Notes: generated from the letters alone by a model not told the origin. DNA of 30,817 nucleotides from Sphingobium sp. Z007 (GCF_900013425.1 NZ_FBXK01000004.1:1-30817), one strand, 5' to 3'; positions 16,963-25,501 are shown, counted from the first letter of the stretch. Translations and numbers: made by a program.

Positions 16963-17658
16963 ATGAAGATGCCGGTCCTTCGACAAATGTCCTTTATGCT
17001 CGCTTGTGTCGGGAGCGCTTCCCTCTGTACTCCCGCTCATGCGCAGGACGACACGCAAGCATGGGGCGCAGTAATCGCTACGGGTCCAGTACGCGGTGAC
17101 CTATTCCTGTGGCTTGAAACGCAGGCCCGTGCGACCGATGATGTCGGGGGAGGCAGCCAATTTATAGCAAGGCCGGCGATCGGCGCGCGGATCGCACGCG
17201 ACGCTCACGCAATCGCCGGTTACGCCTACATTCGCACCGATCCTGCTAATGGCCAGACAGTCAATGAACACAGGCTCTGGCAGCAGGTCCAGTTCGCCGC
17301 TGTTCGGGGACGGGGCGGAGCTCCGCTGGTTATCAGCCGCACGCGGCTCGAACAGCGTATGATCGAGGGCCGAGAGGACACCGGATGGCGACTGCGCCAG
17401 TTCGTTCGGTTGCAGGTGCCGATTGCGCGCGAAGGGGCGGTGCAGGCGGTCGCCTTCACCGAGGGGTTCTTGAATCTGAACTCGACGATCTGGGGCGCTC
17501 GTGACGGGGTGGACCAGTGGCGCACTTTCGTCGGCATTGGTGTACCGGTCGCGCACCGGGTGCGGATAGAGCCAGGCTATCTGAACCAACGCGTGTTTCG
17601 ACGGGGAGAGGATCGTACCAATCACGTGTTGAGTGCAACTCTGTTCGTCGGGCTTTAA
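16963..17658 (+). CDS. DUF2490 outer-membrane-type protein
   Basis: This encodes 231 residues with a signal peptide (hydrophobic core FMLACVGSASLCTPAHA, cut before QDD). Alternating strands then suggest a small beta-barrel, ending in the aromatic-type terminal strand NHVLSATLFVGL. Motifs such as RPAIGARIARDAHAIAGYAY and TRLEQRMIE, plus the WRTFVGIGVPV strand, fit DUF2490. GGGGAG lies about 7 bases before the ATG. It sits 66 bases after the native chrA stop, so it was probably the third gene of the chrB-chrA operon before the insertion; its supply of transcript may now be reduced. A role in chromate handling is suggested only by position. Confidence 0.8.
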   Translation: MKMPVLRQMSFMLACVGSASLCTPAHAQDDTQAWGAVIATGPVRGDLFLWLETQARATDDVGGGSQFIARPAIGARIARDAHAIAGYAYIRTDPANGQTVNEHRLWQQVQFAAVRGRGGAPLVISRTRLEQRMIEGREDTGWRLRQFVRLQVPIAREGAVQAVAFTEGFLNLNSTIWGARDGVDQWRTFVGIGVPVAHRVRIEPGYLNQRVFRRGEDRTNHVLSATLFVGL

Positions 17659-17739
17659 CAAAAGCACACAGGCACGGTGGTGAAGTCGGCAAGTTCGGTT
17701 CGCCGTCACAATCCAGCTGATTCCGGGTACTCTCCACGC

Positions 17740-18474
17740 CTATCGCTGCTCTTCCGGCTTTATCCTGATTGTACAACTCACTGCCTTGCCCGTCTTGATC
17801 GCGGCCTTCTCGCACCTTTCGATCATTTCGCGATTCGCCGTCACAATTTTATCGCCCGCGACGATCGCGCTAAACGCGGTCGAGCTGGCGCTCTGCATCA
17901 TCCGCTGCCCTGCTTCCCAACGGGGAAGGTCGAGCGTCCGTGCCGCCATTCGCTCGGGCCATTGCCAGCTCGCCGGCGCGACCTCGCGCGCGACGAGGCC
18001 GGGCAGGATCGCCCATGCAAGGATGCCCGCCGCCGCGCCGCCCAGCCCGAACCATAGCTGCCGGTTCTTCTGGTCCGCCCGTGTCCATGCGGACCCGGCG
18101 ACGGCGCGAAGCTCGGCCATGATGCGGGCCTTGTCCTCGCCCGCTTTGGCGAGCGCCGCCTGGTCCTCACGCCGTGCGGCGTTGCCCGCTGCGGCGATCC
18201 GCTGCGCCATCTGCTCGGGCGTCATCGCCAGCGCCGGACTCCGCGCGATCACGTCATTGATGACCGCGATCCGGTCGGCCGTGGCGTCCACGCCTTGCTG
18301 CATCCGCCCCAGCGTCTCGGTATAGTCCGGCACGTCGATATGCGCCCGCTCGGCCGCCAATCCCTCCACGGCACGGCGTAGCAACGCCAGCTCGCGGTCC
18401 TGGCCTTCTATGACGGCGCGCAACCGGTCGAACGCCTCCGCCGGATCGCCGCCTTCCTGAATATCGTCGTCCAT
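17740..18474 (-). CDS. DUF6118-like membrane protein next to traA
   Basis: This encodes 244 residues with an acidic N terminus (MDDDIQEGGDPAEAFDRLR). A long coiled-coil-like region with heptad Leu/Ala follows (about 20-135), then one membrane segment (LWFGLGGAAAGILAWAILPG, near 140-160) and a basic C-terminal tail. The pattern and position right after traA fit the DUF6118 family seen on sphingomonad plasmids. I chose ATG 18474 (AGGTG just ahead); GTG 18480 is an alternative directly at the traA stop. Co-transcription with traA is likely. Its function is unknown; a membrane-anchored partner of the relaxosome is possible but unproven. Confidence 0.7.
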   Translation of the reverse strand: MDDDIQEGGDPAEAFDRLRAVIEGQDRELALLRRAVEGLAAERAHIDVPDYTETLGRMQQGVDATADRIAVINDVIARSPALAMTPEQMAQRIAAAGNAARREDQAALAKAGEDKARIMAELRAVAGSAWTRADQKNRQLWFGLGGAAAGILAWAILPGLVAREVAPASWQWPERMAARTLDLPRWEAGQRMMQSASSTAFSAIVAGDKIVTANREMIERCEKAAIKTGKAVSCTIRIKPEEQR

Positions 18475-18480
18475 CGTCAC

Positions 18481-21396
18481 CTACCGGCTCATGCCACGGT
18501 CGCGGTCGCGGCCAATCGTGACCGACTGCGCCAGCTCGTTTGCGATCGACCGGCCGCGCTCCATTTTCAATTCCAGCTCGGGCGCGCGACGGTGCAAAGC
18601 AGATTCGAGCTGCGGGTCGCGTTGCAGCCCGCCCGCGATGCTCTCCATGCGCTTGCCGAGCCGCTCCGCACCCGCACGGTCGCCAGCACGCTCCATGCTG
18701 GCCCGCGCCTCCTTCAAGCCCTGCCACTGCTCCACGAACCGGCCCGCGCGTTTCTCCGGGTCGATGCGGACCTGGCGCTCCGCCTCCATCGCCTTGGCCG
18801 CGCCGCCCGTGTTCCCCTCGGCCGCGTCACGCGCGAGCCGGGGGTCGCGCTCGATCGCGCTGGCAAGGTCACGCGCGCCATGCGGCCGCACCTGGTCGAG
18901 CGCGTCGCCGGCCTTCGCCAGCGCCTGTTCCTGGTGCGCCAGCACCGGCAACCCCTTGTCCCGCATCCGGCCTATATCGGCTGCGGCGCGCCCATAGCGT
19001 TCGATCGCGCGGGCCTGCGAGGATGCCAGCGGCCGATCGGCCGCGACACGATCCGGCGACGTCGCCTTCTCGGTCGCCGGCTTCGGCCGGAATCCGTCGA
19101 ACATGCCCCTGGCCTTGTTGCGGACCTTCTCCACCACCTGGCGCGCGAGTTCCGGGAACCGGATCTCGCGCCGATCGGCGAACGCGCGCGCCTGGTCCTG
19201 CTCGGGCCGGGCATAGTCACCCGCCATGTCCTTGCCCCGGTCGCGCGACAGGGCGCGGACGAGCTGGCGCTGATCGGCGAAGTCATCGCGGCCATAGTGG
19301 AGCTGCACGTCGTCGCGGTGTCGCGACATGCCGACATAGGCGCTGTGCCGGTCCATGCCGGGGGTGGCGAGGACATGAGCACGATCGACTGTTACGCCCT
19401 GCGATTTGTGGAACGTCGCCGCATAGCCATGATCGACATGGGCATAATCCTTGGTGTCGAAGGCAACGCCGCGCCCGTCATCGAGGCGCACCGCCATGCC
19501 CTCGGGCGATACCCGCTCGATCGTCGCAAGCGTGCCGTTCTTGACCCCCATGCCGCGCTCGTTGCGCAGGAACATGATGCGGTCGCCGGTCGCGAACTGC
19601 CGCTCGCCGCGCTCGGCCTTCACTGTCACGTCGTCGCCAATGTCGCCGGATGCGCGCAACCGGTCGCGCGCCTCGCCATTGAGGCTCTGCACCTCGGCAT
19701 TGGTGTGGGTGAGGATGATCCGGCTTTTGCCCGGCTCGGCCTGACGCGCCCGATCCCAGCCGTCGACCAACTCGCCCCGCGCCGCCTCGCGCGTGTCGGC
19801 CGCGTGGACCATGCCGTTGCCGCCATAGGCATGGATCGCCTCGCCGGTGCGCCCGGTCGCCAACGCGCGGGTCGCATCACGCTGCCAGTCCTCGCGCTGC
19901 CGGCGTATCTCGGTGATCTCGGCCGCGCCGTGGCGCTCGGTGACGCTGCGGAACGCCGCGCCCGCCTCGATCGCCTGCAACTGCTCGGGGTCGCCGACCA
20001 TTACGACCTTGGCCCCGGCATCGCGTGCCTGGGACAGCACCCGCTCCATCTGACGCGAGCCGATCATACCGGCCTCGTCCACCACCAGCACGTCCTTGGG
20101 ACCTAGCTGCTCACGCCCCCGCCCCCATGCGTGTTCAAGGCTGGCGATGGTGCGGGACTGGATGCCGGACCCACCCTCAAGATTCTCGGCCGCGATGCCC
20201 GACAAGGCCGCGCCGCGCACCGTGTAGCCCTGCCCCTCCCAAGCCTCGCGCGCGACGCCAAGCATCGCAGATTTACCGCTGCCGGCATAGCCGACGACGG
20301 ACGCCAGCCCCACGTCGCCGGTAACATGATCGAAGGCGTCACGCTGCTCGGCCGACAGGACAAGACCACGCCCCTCGGCCGCGCTGATCGCGGCGTCACG
20401 CTGCCGGTCGCCGACGCCATGCCCGATACGGCCTGCCAGCTCGTCGCCGGCACGCTCAAGCCGATTCTCCACCGCGATCATATCGCGGGAAGTAAACCGC
20501 TCCTGGTCGCGACCGTCCTTCCCCAACGCGACCAGCTCGGGGCTGGCGCGCACCGCCCCCATCACCTGGTCGAACTGCTCCTTGCCGTCGCTGTGTCGGA
20601 ACGCGAACGTCGCAAGGTCGCGGGTGGTGAACGTGGCCTGCTGCCGCATGATCGCGTCCAGCGCGACATTGGGGTTGGCGATGATCTTCTCGCCGTTCTC
20701 GCGGGCGATGCGCGTGTGATCCTCGATCCGCTCCGCCTCAAGTCCCTGCTCCGGCCGGCGCGATGCTGCGGGTCCGATCTTGTGTTGCGGCTCCAGCCCG
20801 ATCCCCTGCGCCTCATAGGAGCGATGATCGATCCGGCCCTCAAGCCCCAGCTCGGCCATGCGCTCGTTGACATGCGCGCTCCACGCCTCGCGCCAGTCCT
20901 TCAGCAGCTCGGTGCTGTTCCAATCCCGGTTCTTCTTCCCGAACCCCTCCGGACCGACTTCGCGCATCGTCATCATTACATGCGCGTGCGGCTTGGGCGT
21001 GTCGTCCTTCGCCTTGTCCCAATGCACGTTCAGGTCCGCGACCATCCCGCGATCGACAAACTGCTTCTTCACGAAATCGCGGGCGAGCTGGACGCCCTGC
21101 TTCTCGTTCATCTCGCGCGGAATCGAGAACTCCACCTCGCGGGCAAGCTGCGCGTCCTTGCGCTTCTCGCCTGCCTCCACCTCGTTCCACAAGGTTGTGC
21201 GGTCGTTTAAACGCTCCGGTGCGCCCTCTGGCAACATCACCTCGGAGTGGATCACGCCCGCCTTGTTGCTGAAATCGTGATCGCGGTTCAGCCGATCATC
21301 GTGCAGCTCGGACGCGGAACGATAGGCGGCGCTCGCAACCGCACTCGATCCGTTCGCGCGGCTCACAACCTTGGCGGAGAAGTGGTAGATCGCCAT
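18481..21396 (-). CDS. traA: Ti-type conjugative relaxase/helicase TraA
   Basis: This encodes a 971-residue fusion of a MobA/MobL-type relaxase and a RecD/TraI-like helicase. It would nick oriT, stay attached to the 5' end and unwind the strand for transfer. Seen: the N-terminal YHFSAKVVSRANG; catalytic-type Tyr25 in ASAAYRSASE; the metal triad H125, H137 and H139 in NVHWDKAKDDTPKPHAHVMM; Walker A GYAGSGKS (369-376); Walker B LVVDEAGMIGSRQM; and the C-terminal helicase motif YAATFHKSQGVTVDRAHV. I chose ATG 21396 with GGAG 5 bases ahead over GTG 21408. It is divergent from traC across oriT, as on Ti plasmids. No frameshift or truncation is seen. Confidence 0.95.
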   Translation of the reverse strand: MAIYHFSAKVVSRANGSSAVASAAYRSASELHDDRLNRDHDFSNKAGVIHSEVMLPEGAPERLNDRTTLWNEVEAGEKRKDAQLAREVEFSIPREMNEKQGVQLARDFVKKQFVDRGMVADLNVHWDKAKDDTPKPHAHVMMTMREVGPEGFGKKNRDWNSTELLKDWREAWSAHVNERMAELGLEGRIDHRSYEAQGIGLEPQHKIGPAASRRPEQGLEAERIEDHTRIARENGEKIIANPNVALDAIMRQQATFTTRDLATFAFRHSDGKEQFDQVMGAVRASPELVALGKDGRDQERFTSRDMIAVENRLERAGDELAGRIGHGVGDRQRDAAISAAEGRGLVLSAEQRDAFDHVTGDVGLASVVGYAGSGKSAMLGVAREAWEGQGYTVRGAALSGIAAENLEGGSGIQSRTIASLEHAWGRGREQLGPKDVLVVDEAGMIGSRQMERVLSQARDAGAKVVMVGDPEQLQAIEAGAAFRSVTERHGAAEITEIRRQREDWQRDATRALATGRTGEAIHAYGGNGMVHAADTREAARGELVDGWDRARQAEPGKSRIILTHTNAEVQSLNGEARDRLRASGDIGDDVTVKAERGERQFATGDRIMFLRNERGMGVKNGTLATIERVSPEGMAVRLDDGRGVAFDTKDYAHVDHGYAATFHKSQGVTVDRAHVLATPGMDRHSAYVGMSRHRDDVQLHYGRDDFADQRQLVRALSRDRGKDMAGDYARPEQDQARAFADRREIRFPELARQVVEKVRNKARGMFDGFRPKPATEKATSPDRVAADRPLASSQARAIERYGRAAADIGRMRDKGLPVLAHQEQALAKAGDALDQVRPHGARDLASAIERDPRLARDAAEGNTGGAAKAMEAERQVRIDPEKRAGRFVEQWQGLKEARASMERAGDRAGAERLGKRMESIAGGLQRDPQLESALHRRAPELELKMERGRSIANELAQSVTIGRDRDRGMSR

Positions 21397-21425
21397 GACG
21401 CTCCGCACACTGCCCTACTTAGCGC

Positions 21426-21452
21426 ACGTCGGCAACGACGTATAAGCGCGCA
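21426..21452 (+). other. oriT: Predicted oriT (nic region)
   Basis: ACGTCG and CGACGT pair perfectly around GCAA (21426-21441), followed directly by ATAAGCGCGCA. From memory, the hairpin plus TATAAG(T/C)GCGC matches the nick region used by Ti/RSF1010-type (MOBQ) relaxases. It lies 30 bases upstream of traA in the divergent traA/traC gap, exactly where Ti plasmids carry oriT. Confidence 0.8.
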
Positions 21453-21510
21453 CTCATCCTCCGCTTCGCTCCTCCTGACTGACTTGGTGCTGCTTCCTGA
21501 TCGTTCCGGC

Positions 21511-21538
21511 TTTACCCTCAAGCTGGGTGCGCTAGAAT
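21511..21538 (+). promoter_or_regulatory. Candidate promoter for traC-traD-traG
   Basis: TTTACC at 21511-21516 and TAGAAT at 21533-21538 are spaced by 16 bases and lie 33 bases ahead of the traC start. The -10 matches the sigma-70 consensus at 5 of 6 positions, the -35 at 4 of 6. Confidence 0.4.
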
Positions 21539-21570
21539 GCTGGTTATCAATGCACGGAAGGGGGAAGGCG

Positions 21571-21900
21571 ATGCGGAAGGTTCGCGATTACGATGCCGAG
21601 CTGAAGGCGCTGGACGACAAGGCACGATCCCTCAAGGCGAAGCGGGTCGAACAGTTGGGCCAGCTTGTCGCCGCAACCGGGGCCGATGCGCTCGATGCGG
21701 AAACCCTCGCCGGCGTGCTGCTCGATGCGATCGGATCGAAGGATGCGGACGCGAAGGAGGCATGGCGCGCGAAGGGCGCGGCCTTCTTTCAACGGCGCGG
21801 GCGCAAAGGTGCTGGCGCTGCTGCAATCGACGGATCGAGGACTGCGGCTGAACCGGGCAGCGACGCTGCGGGCGGAAGCGGCGGAACGACGAACGGATAG
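21571..21900 (+). CDS. traC: TraC-like relaxosome accessory protein
   Basis: This encodes 109 residues. The N-terminal half is a charged helix (MRKVRDYDAELKALDDKA, then KRVEQLGQLVAATGADALD) like the small TraC proteins of Ti-type systems. The C-terminal third is Gly/Ala/Arg-rich and probably disordered. GGGGGAAGG precedes the ATG. It is the first gene to the right of oriT, followed by traD after 13 bases. Known TraC partners TraA at oriT; direct DNA binding here is inferred. Naming rests on position and the Glu-Gln-Leu-Gly helix pattern rather than strong motifs. Confidence 0.7.
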   Translation: MRKVRDYDAELKALDDKARSLKAKRVEQLGQLVAATGADALDAETLAGVLLDAIGSKDADAKEAWRAKGAAFFQRRGRKGAGAAAIDGSRTAAEPGSDAAGGSGGTTNG

Positions 21901-21913
21901 TAGGGGCTGGGTC

Positions 21914-22138
21914 GTGCAACGTCGCGAACGGACACGCCACCTGATTGAGCTGGGCGGGCTGGTCCAGAAAGCCGGCCTGGTCGATCTGACCGACGACGAT
22001 CGCGCCACCCTTTACGGCGCGCTGCTCGATCTCGCCGGGCGTGGTCGCGGCGACGATTCCAGCGACGTGCTGGCGCTGTGGAAGCGGCGCGGCAAGCGGG
22101 CGTTCGACGCGGAAGCGGAAGGGAGCGAAGCGCCATGA
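21914..22138 (+). CDS. traD: TraD-like small conjugal transfer protein
   Basis: This encodes about 74 residues: VQRRERTRHLIELGGLVQKA, then GLVDLTDDDRATLYGALLDL, then SDVLALWKRRGKRAF. The block LIELGGLVQKAGL followed by a second helix ending in L-LD matches the short TraD proteins of Ti-type transfer regions. The start is uncertain: GTG 21914, with AGGGG about 8 bases ahead, gives the usual length, but the frame is open further left into traC. The stop overlaps the next gene as ATGA. Its role in relaxosome assembly is known only loosely. Confidence 0.72.
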   Translation: MQRRERTRHLIELGGLVQKAGLVDLTDDDRATLYGALLDLAGRGRGDDSSDVLALWKRRGKRAFDAEAEGSEAP

Positions 22139-22416
22139 GCGATTTTGATATCGAGGCGATCCGCCGCCAGGTCCGCGCGATGGATTTCGTGCGCGGCACA
22201 CCGGCGGAAGTCGCCATGTGGCACGAGGACATGGCGGACTCGCGCGCCAACCTGGTCATCGAGAATATGGTCCCGACGCCTAACGACGATGCGTTTTTCG
22301 CGATGATGCTGGATGAGGGCGTGCCCCCTCCCCTCGTCTCGCAAATCCTGCTCCGGCTGCTCGATCATCCCGACGCCGATCGGTCCCTGCCGGTCACGCC
22401 GATGGAAGCGCACTGA
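22135..22416 (+). CDS. Small protein of unknown function between traD and traG
   Basis: This encodes 93 residues, acidic, with no membrane segment or signal peptide: MSDFDIEAIRRQVRAMDFVR, AMWHEDMADSRANLVIENM, and a C-terminal helix PPPLVSQILLRLLDHPD. I do not recognise a domain. The ATG overlaps the traD stop (ATGA) and its stop overlaps the traG start (TGATG). The tight coupling argues that it is real and needed with the coupling protein, perhaps as a cytoplasmic partner or chaperone. That role is inference. Confidence 0.8.
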   Translation: MSDFDIEAIRRQVRAMDFVRGTPAEVAMWHEDMADSRANLVIENMVPTPNDDAFFAMMLDEGVPPPLVSQILLRLLDHPDADRSLPVTPMEAH

Positions 22417-23966
22417 TGCCCAGGCGACGGATCAGCCCGCTGTTCGCGGTCTTCGTCGCCTTCGTGGTGCTGATGGCGAGCAACGCCTGGCTCAAGAGCA
22501 TTTTCGGTTATGGCGAGATCGCGACCGACATTCCGTTTCTGCTGGCCGGCGCGATCCTGTTCCTGGCCTGGCGCTTCAACCGACGTGCCGCCAACCAGCG
22601 CAACGATCTGCTCGGCTCCGCTCGTTTCGGCGACCGTACCGACGTGCGGAAGCTGGAGGCGAACGGGGATCTCCTGATCGGCCGCTCGGCGAAGTCGGGC
22701 AAGCTGCTCCACTACGACGGCGCGGCGCATCTGCTGACGATGGCACCCACCCGCTCGGGCAAGGGCGTCGGCACGATCATCCCCAACCTGTTGCTGCTCG
22801 ATCGCTCAGTGATCTGCATCGACCCCAAGGGTGAGAATGCTCGCGTCACCGCCCGGGCGCGTGCCGCCAAGGGAAAGGTCTGGTGCCTCGATCCGTTCGG
22901 CGTGTCGGGTCAGCCCCCTGCCCGCTATAATCCGCTCGACCGGCTCGATCCCGCCAGCCTCGATCTTGCGGAAGATGCCAACACCCTCGCCGACGCGCTG
23001 GTCCACGACGCGCCGGGACAATCGGGCGAAGCCCACTGGAACGAGGAAGCCAAGGCGCTGATCGCCGGGCTGATCCTGCACACCGTCGTCCACGAACCTG
23101 CCGATCGCCGCGTGCTGGCGACGGTGCGTGACAAGCTGACGCTGGCCCCTGCCGGTTTCGCCGCGCTGCTGGCCGATATGCAGGACAGCGCCGGCGCCGG
23201 TGGCCTGATCGCCCGCGCCGCCAACCGCCAGCTCGGCAAGTCCGACCGCGAAGCCGCCGGCGTGCTGTCCTCGGCGCAGCGCCACACCCACTTTCTCGAC
23301 AGCCCGCGCATCGTTGCCAGCACCGCCGCATCTGATTTCACCTTTGCCGAATTGAAGGACACGACCGCCACCGTGTTCCTGTGCCTGCCGCCCGATCGGC
23401 TCGATACCTATGCCCGCTGGCTGCGACTGCTGGTGAGCCAAGCTGTCACCGACATGGCGCGGTCCACCGCCCGCCCTGCCCGGCCCGTGCTGTTCCTGCT
23501 CGACGAGTTCGCCGCCCTCGGCCGCCTCGAACCGGTCGAGCGCGCGATGGGGCTGATGGCGGGCTACGGCCTCCAGCTCTGGCCCATTCTCCAGGACATG
23601 CACCAACTCAAGGCGACCTATGGCGAGCGCGCCGGCACGTTCATGTCCAACGCGGGCGTGATCCAGACGTTCGGGGTCAACGATCATGCGACCGCCGACA
23701 TGCTCTCGCGCACGATCGGCGACACCACGATCGAATATGATACCGTCAGCACGTCGCGTGGCACCGGCTGGGGTGAAAACCGCGCCGGCCCCTCGGAAAG
23801 CATCAGCGGACACGTTTCTGCCCGCCGTCTCGCCACACCCGACGAAATCATGCGGATGCGGTCCGACCAGCTCCTGCTGCTGCGCCAGGGCGAACATCCG
23901 CTCGCGGTCGAGAAAATCCGCTACTACGACCAGCGTGAGTTTGCCGGGCTGTTCGATCCCGCGTGA
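22416..23966 (+). CDS. traG: Type IV coupling protein TraG/VirD4
   Basis: This encodes a 516-residue ATPase that links the relaxosome to a secretion channel at the inner membrane. Seen: two N-terminal membrane segments (about 8-26 and 37-53); Walker A PTRSGKGVG (111-119); the family block ICIDPKGEN; Walker B VLFLLDE (358-364) followed by FAALG; and a typical C-terminal RQGEHPLAVEKIRYY. It is shorter than the 600-plus-residue Ti TraG but has all core motifs. It is the last gene of the traC-traD-unknown-traG operon. No VirB/Trb genes accompany it on the circle, so it presumably docks with a helper apparatus from another replicon. Confidence 0.95.
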   Translation: MPRRRISPLFAVFVAFVVLMASNAWLKSIFGYGEIATDIPFLLAGAILFLAWRFNRRAANQRNDLLGSARFGDRTDVRKLEANGDLLIGRSAKSGKLLHYDGAAHLLTMAPTRSGKGVGTIIPNLLLLDRSVICIDPKGENARVTARARAAKGKVWCLDPFGVSGQPPARYNPLDRLDPASLDLAEDANTLADALVHDAPGQSGEAHWNEEAKALIAGLILHTVVHEPADRRVLATVRDKLTLAPAGFAALLADMQDSAGAGGLIARAANRQLGKSDREAAGVLSSAQRHTHFLDSPRIVASTAASDFTFAELKDTTATVFLCLPPDRLDTYARWLRLLVSQAVTDMARSTARPARPVLFLLDEFAALGRLEPVERAMGLMAGYGLQLWPILQDMHQLKATYGERAGTFMSNAGVIQTFGVNDHATADMLSRTIGDTTIEYDTVSTSRGTGWGENRAGPSESISGHVSARRLATPDEIMRMRSDQLLLLRQGEHPLAVEKIRYYDQREFAGLFDPA

Positions 23967-24114
23967 TTTGAGCCCCGCTGGCGACGTTCGTCGTGGCAAA
24001 CCACCCAAACCACCGAAAACTTCTTTCCCGCCCTCACGGCGCGCCTGGGCGACCGTGGCGGGCACTTTCGCTCCGACTCGCCCTTACTTCTTCTCGCCTA
24101 GCCAGCGGCGCTTG

Positions 24115-24142
24115 TGCCGCCTCTGTGACGCCGAAGGCGGCA
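24115..24142 (+). terminator. Hairpin downstream of traG
   Basis: TGCCGCCT (24115-24122) pairs perfectly with AGGCGGCA (24135-24142) around a 12-base loop, about 150 bases after traG. There is no T-run, so termination would be weak or Rho-assisted. The stretch 23967-24114 before it holds nothing I can identify. Confidence 0.35.
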
Positions 24143-24157
24143 CGAAACTAATAGCGC

Positions 24158-24175
24158 ATCGGCCCTTAGGCCGAT
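24158..24175 (+). terminator. Second hairpin between traG and the replication origin
   Basis: ATCGGCC and GGCCGAT form a perfect 7-bp stem with loop CTTA, followed within 15 bases by CTTTTGG. It could insulate the origin from tra transcription. Confidence 0.4.
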
Positions 24176-24309
24176 TCCATTGATCGTCTTTTGGTTTGTC
24201 GAGCGATGCGGTGACATTAAGTGATTCTGTTAAATAGGAATCTTAAAAAGGTTAAGGGTCAAAAAGAGCCCAATTCCCACCCTACTTTCAATACCTTACC
24301 GACATACCC

Positions 24310-24543
24310 GGTGGGTGAAACCCCGTGATTCGGTGTGTGAAACCCCGATAGTACGGTGGGTGATCCCCCGACGAAAAGGTGTGTGAAACCCCGACTCCGG
24401 CGATGGCTTGAACGGCTCTTCCGTGCCAGTTATCCACAGCGCGAACGCTGCATTACGCCGGCCGGAGCTTGTCCGACTCTGCCCGGCAAACCAGCAGGTG
24501 TGTGAAACCCCGATAGTTGGGGGCTGCGGTGGGTGAAACCCCG
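24310..24543 (+). repeat. Six RepA iterons
   Basis: Copies of GGTGKGTGAAACCCCG start at 24310, 24332, 24355 (variant with GATCCCCC), 24378, 24497 and 24528. The first four are spaced 22-23 bases, so they lie on one DNA face. The last two sit apart, the sixth ending four bases before the repA stop codon. Several are followed by ATAGT. Confidence 0.85.
24430..24438 (+). promoter_or_regulatory. DnaA box
   Basis: TTATCCACA, a perfect match to the consensus, lies between the two iteron groups. Confidence 0.75.
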
Positions 24544-24547
24544 ATAG

Positions 24548-25501
24548 TTAGCGACGGCCGGCCAGCCGGTCCATTCGGGCGTCCACCTCTTCCGTACGCC
24601 GACGATCGGCGTCAAGGCGGGCTCGCCGCTCCTCCTCCACGCGCATCTTCTCTGCCAGTGCTAATGCTTCAGCCTCACCGCGGAGCCTGAACAGCACAGC
24701 CGGGCTTTTGTCGGTCGTTTCGGCTGCTTCCATCGTATAATCAGGGAGCTGGTCAGCCTCGATCACGCGCCGAAGCATCCGATTGAACTCTTTGGGCTGG
24801 GCATCGCTGCCTGTCTTGTCGCGAAGCACCTCGACCCGGCACAACCACCCCCCGCGCTGCGTGCCGGCATGTTTGCGCGCGATGCGATACAGCGCCCGCT
24901 CCAGGCCTCCGGACAGGAGGAAATAGTCAGGGTGCATGGTGAGCAACGACTTCTCGTTGACGATCCCCTCATAAACCCAATCCGAAAGGGTCAGCGTCAT
25001 GCCCCGTGGCTGCTCGGTCTCGGCGTCGGTGTCGAAAGTCCAGCTATCGAGCCAGTTGAAGCCGGCCTTCTGCCGGCGCTTGGTCGCGCGGATTGAGGTG
25101 GTGATGGAGGTCGTCTGGAGCCTAAGCAGCGCCGCCTGCAACTCTTGATAATCCCTGCCGCCAGTGCCGCGCTTGATAGCTCGCAACAGGTCATAAGGCG
25201 TCGTCGTCAGCGTGCGCGGCAGGTCGTTCAAGCCCTGCTGCTTCATGCGATTGAGGGTAGATGCCGCCCATATCAAAATGTCGGCATCCCAAATCGTCGC
25301 CATGCCGTAGTCGGGGATCGCCTGCACGCGCACCCACGCTTCGCCATCCGGGCTGCGATACTCGATGGGCTTGAGGCGCTTGCGCTTCTGCAACGAGAAG
25401 AACGGACGCTCCATAACCTCCCGCTGGTCCTTGAGCGGGAGGTCACCAAGCGCCGGGATGAACAGGTCGAACTCGGGATTGGGATCACGCCGCTTGCTCA
25501 C
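24548..25501 (-). CDS. repA: Replication initiator RepA
   Basis: This encodes 317 residues of the RepA/RPA-type plasmid initiator family: DLPLKDQREVMERPFFSLQK, the block WVRVQAIPDYGMATIWDADI, a DNA-binding helix region TTPYDLLRAIKRGTGGRDYQ, and LTLSDWVYEGIVNEKSLLTM. A charged helical C-terminal tail follows (EEERRARLDADRRR). It binds the iterons just past its own stop codon. The GTG start at 25501 overlaps the preceding gene's stop (GTGA), so repA is translated as the last gene of the parA-RHH-repA operon. No damage is seen. Confidence 0.92.
   Translation of the reverse strand: MSKRRDPNPEFDLFIPALGDLPLKDQREVMERPFFSLQKRKRLKPIEYRSPDGEAWVRVQAIPDYGMATIWDADILIWAASTLNRMKQQGLNDLPRTLTTTPYDLLRAIKRGTGGRDYQELQAALLRLQTTSITTSIRATKRRQKAGFNWLDSWTFDTDAETEQPRGMTLTLSDWVYEGIVNEKSLLTMHPDYFLLSGGLERALYRIARKHAGTQRGGWLCRVEVLRDKTGSDAQPKEFNRMLRRVIEADQLPDYTMEAAETTDKSPAVLFRLRGEAEALALAEKMRVEEERRARLDADRRRTEEVDARMDRLAGRR

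Larger units (their letters stand above)
24200..24547. other. oriV: Probable replication origin (oriV)
   Basis: This non-coding block abuts the 3' end of repA. It combines an AT-rich stretch (about 24215-24290), six iterons and a perfect DnaA box, the standard parts of an iteron-type origin. The AT-rich part would be the unwinding element; RepA would bind the iterons and limit copy number. Confidence 0.8.

Noticed and set aside
18592..20106. 504-codon plus-strand frame opposite traA, and a similar 359-codon frame at 20131-21210
   Set aside because: Both lie antisense to the intact relaxase gene, are His/Arg/Gly-rich without domains, and lack ribosome sites.
22806..24065. 419-codon minus-strand frame opposite traG
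   Set aside because: Shadow of the coupling protein gene; composition is Gly/Arg/His-rich without a domain.
24310..24543. Repeat array considered as a CRISPR
   Set aside because: Units are 16 bases, unevenly spaced by a few bases, and sit beside repA and a DnaA box: iterons fit, CRISPR does not.
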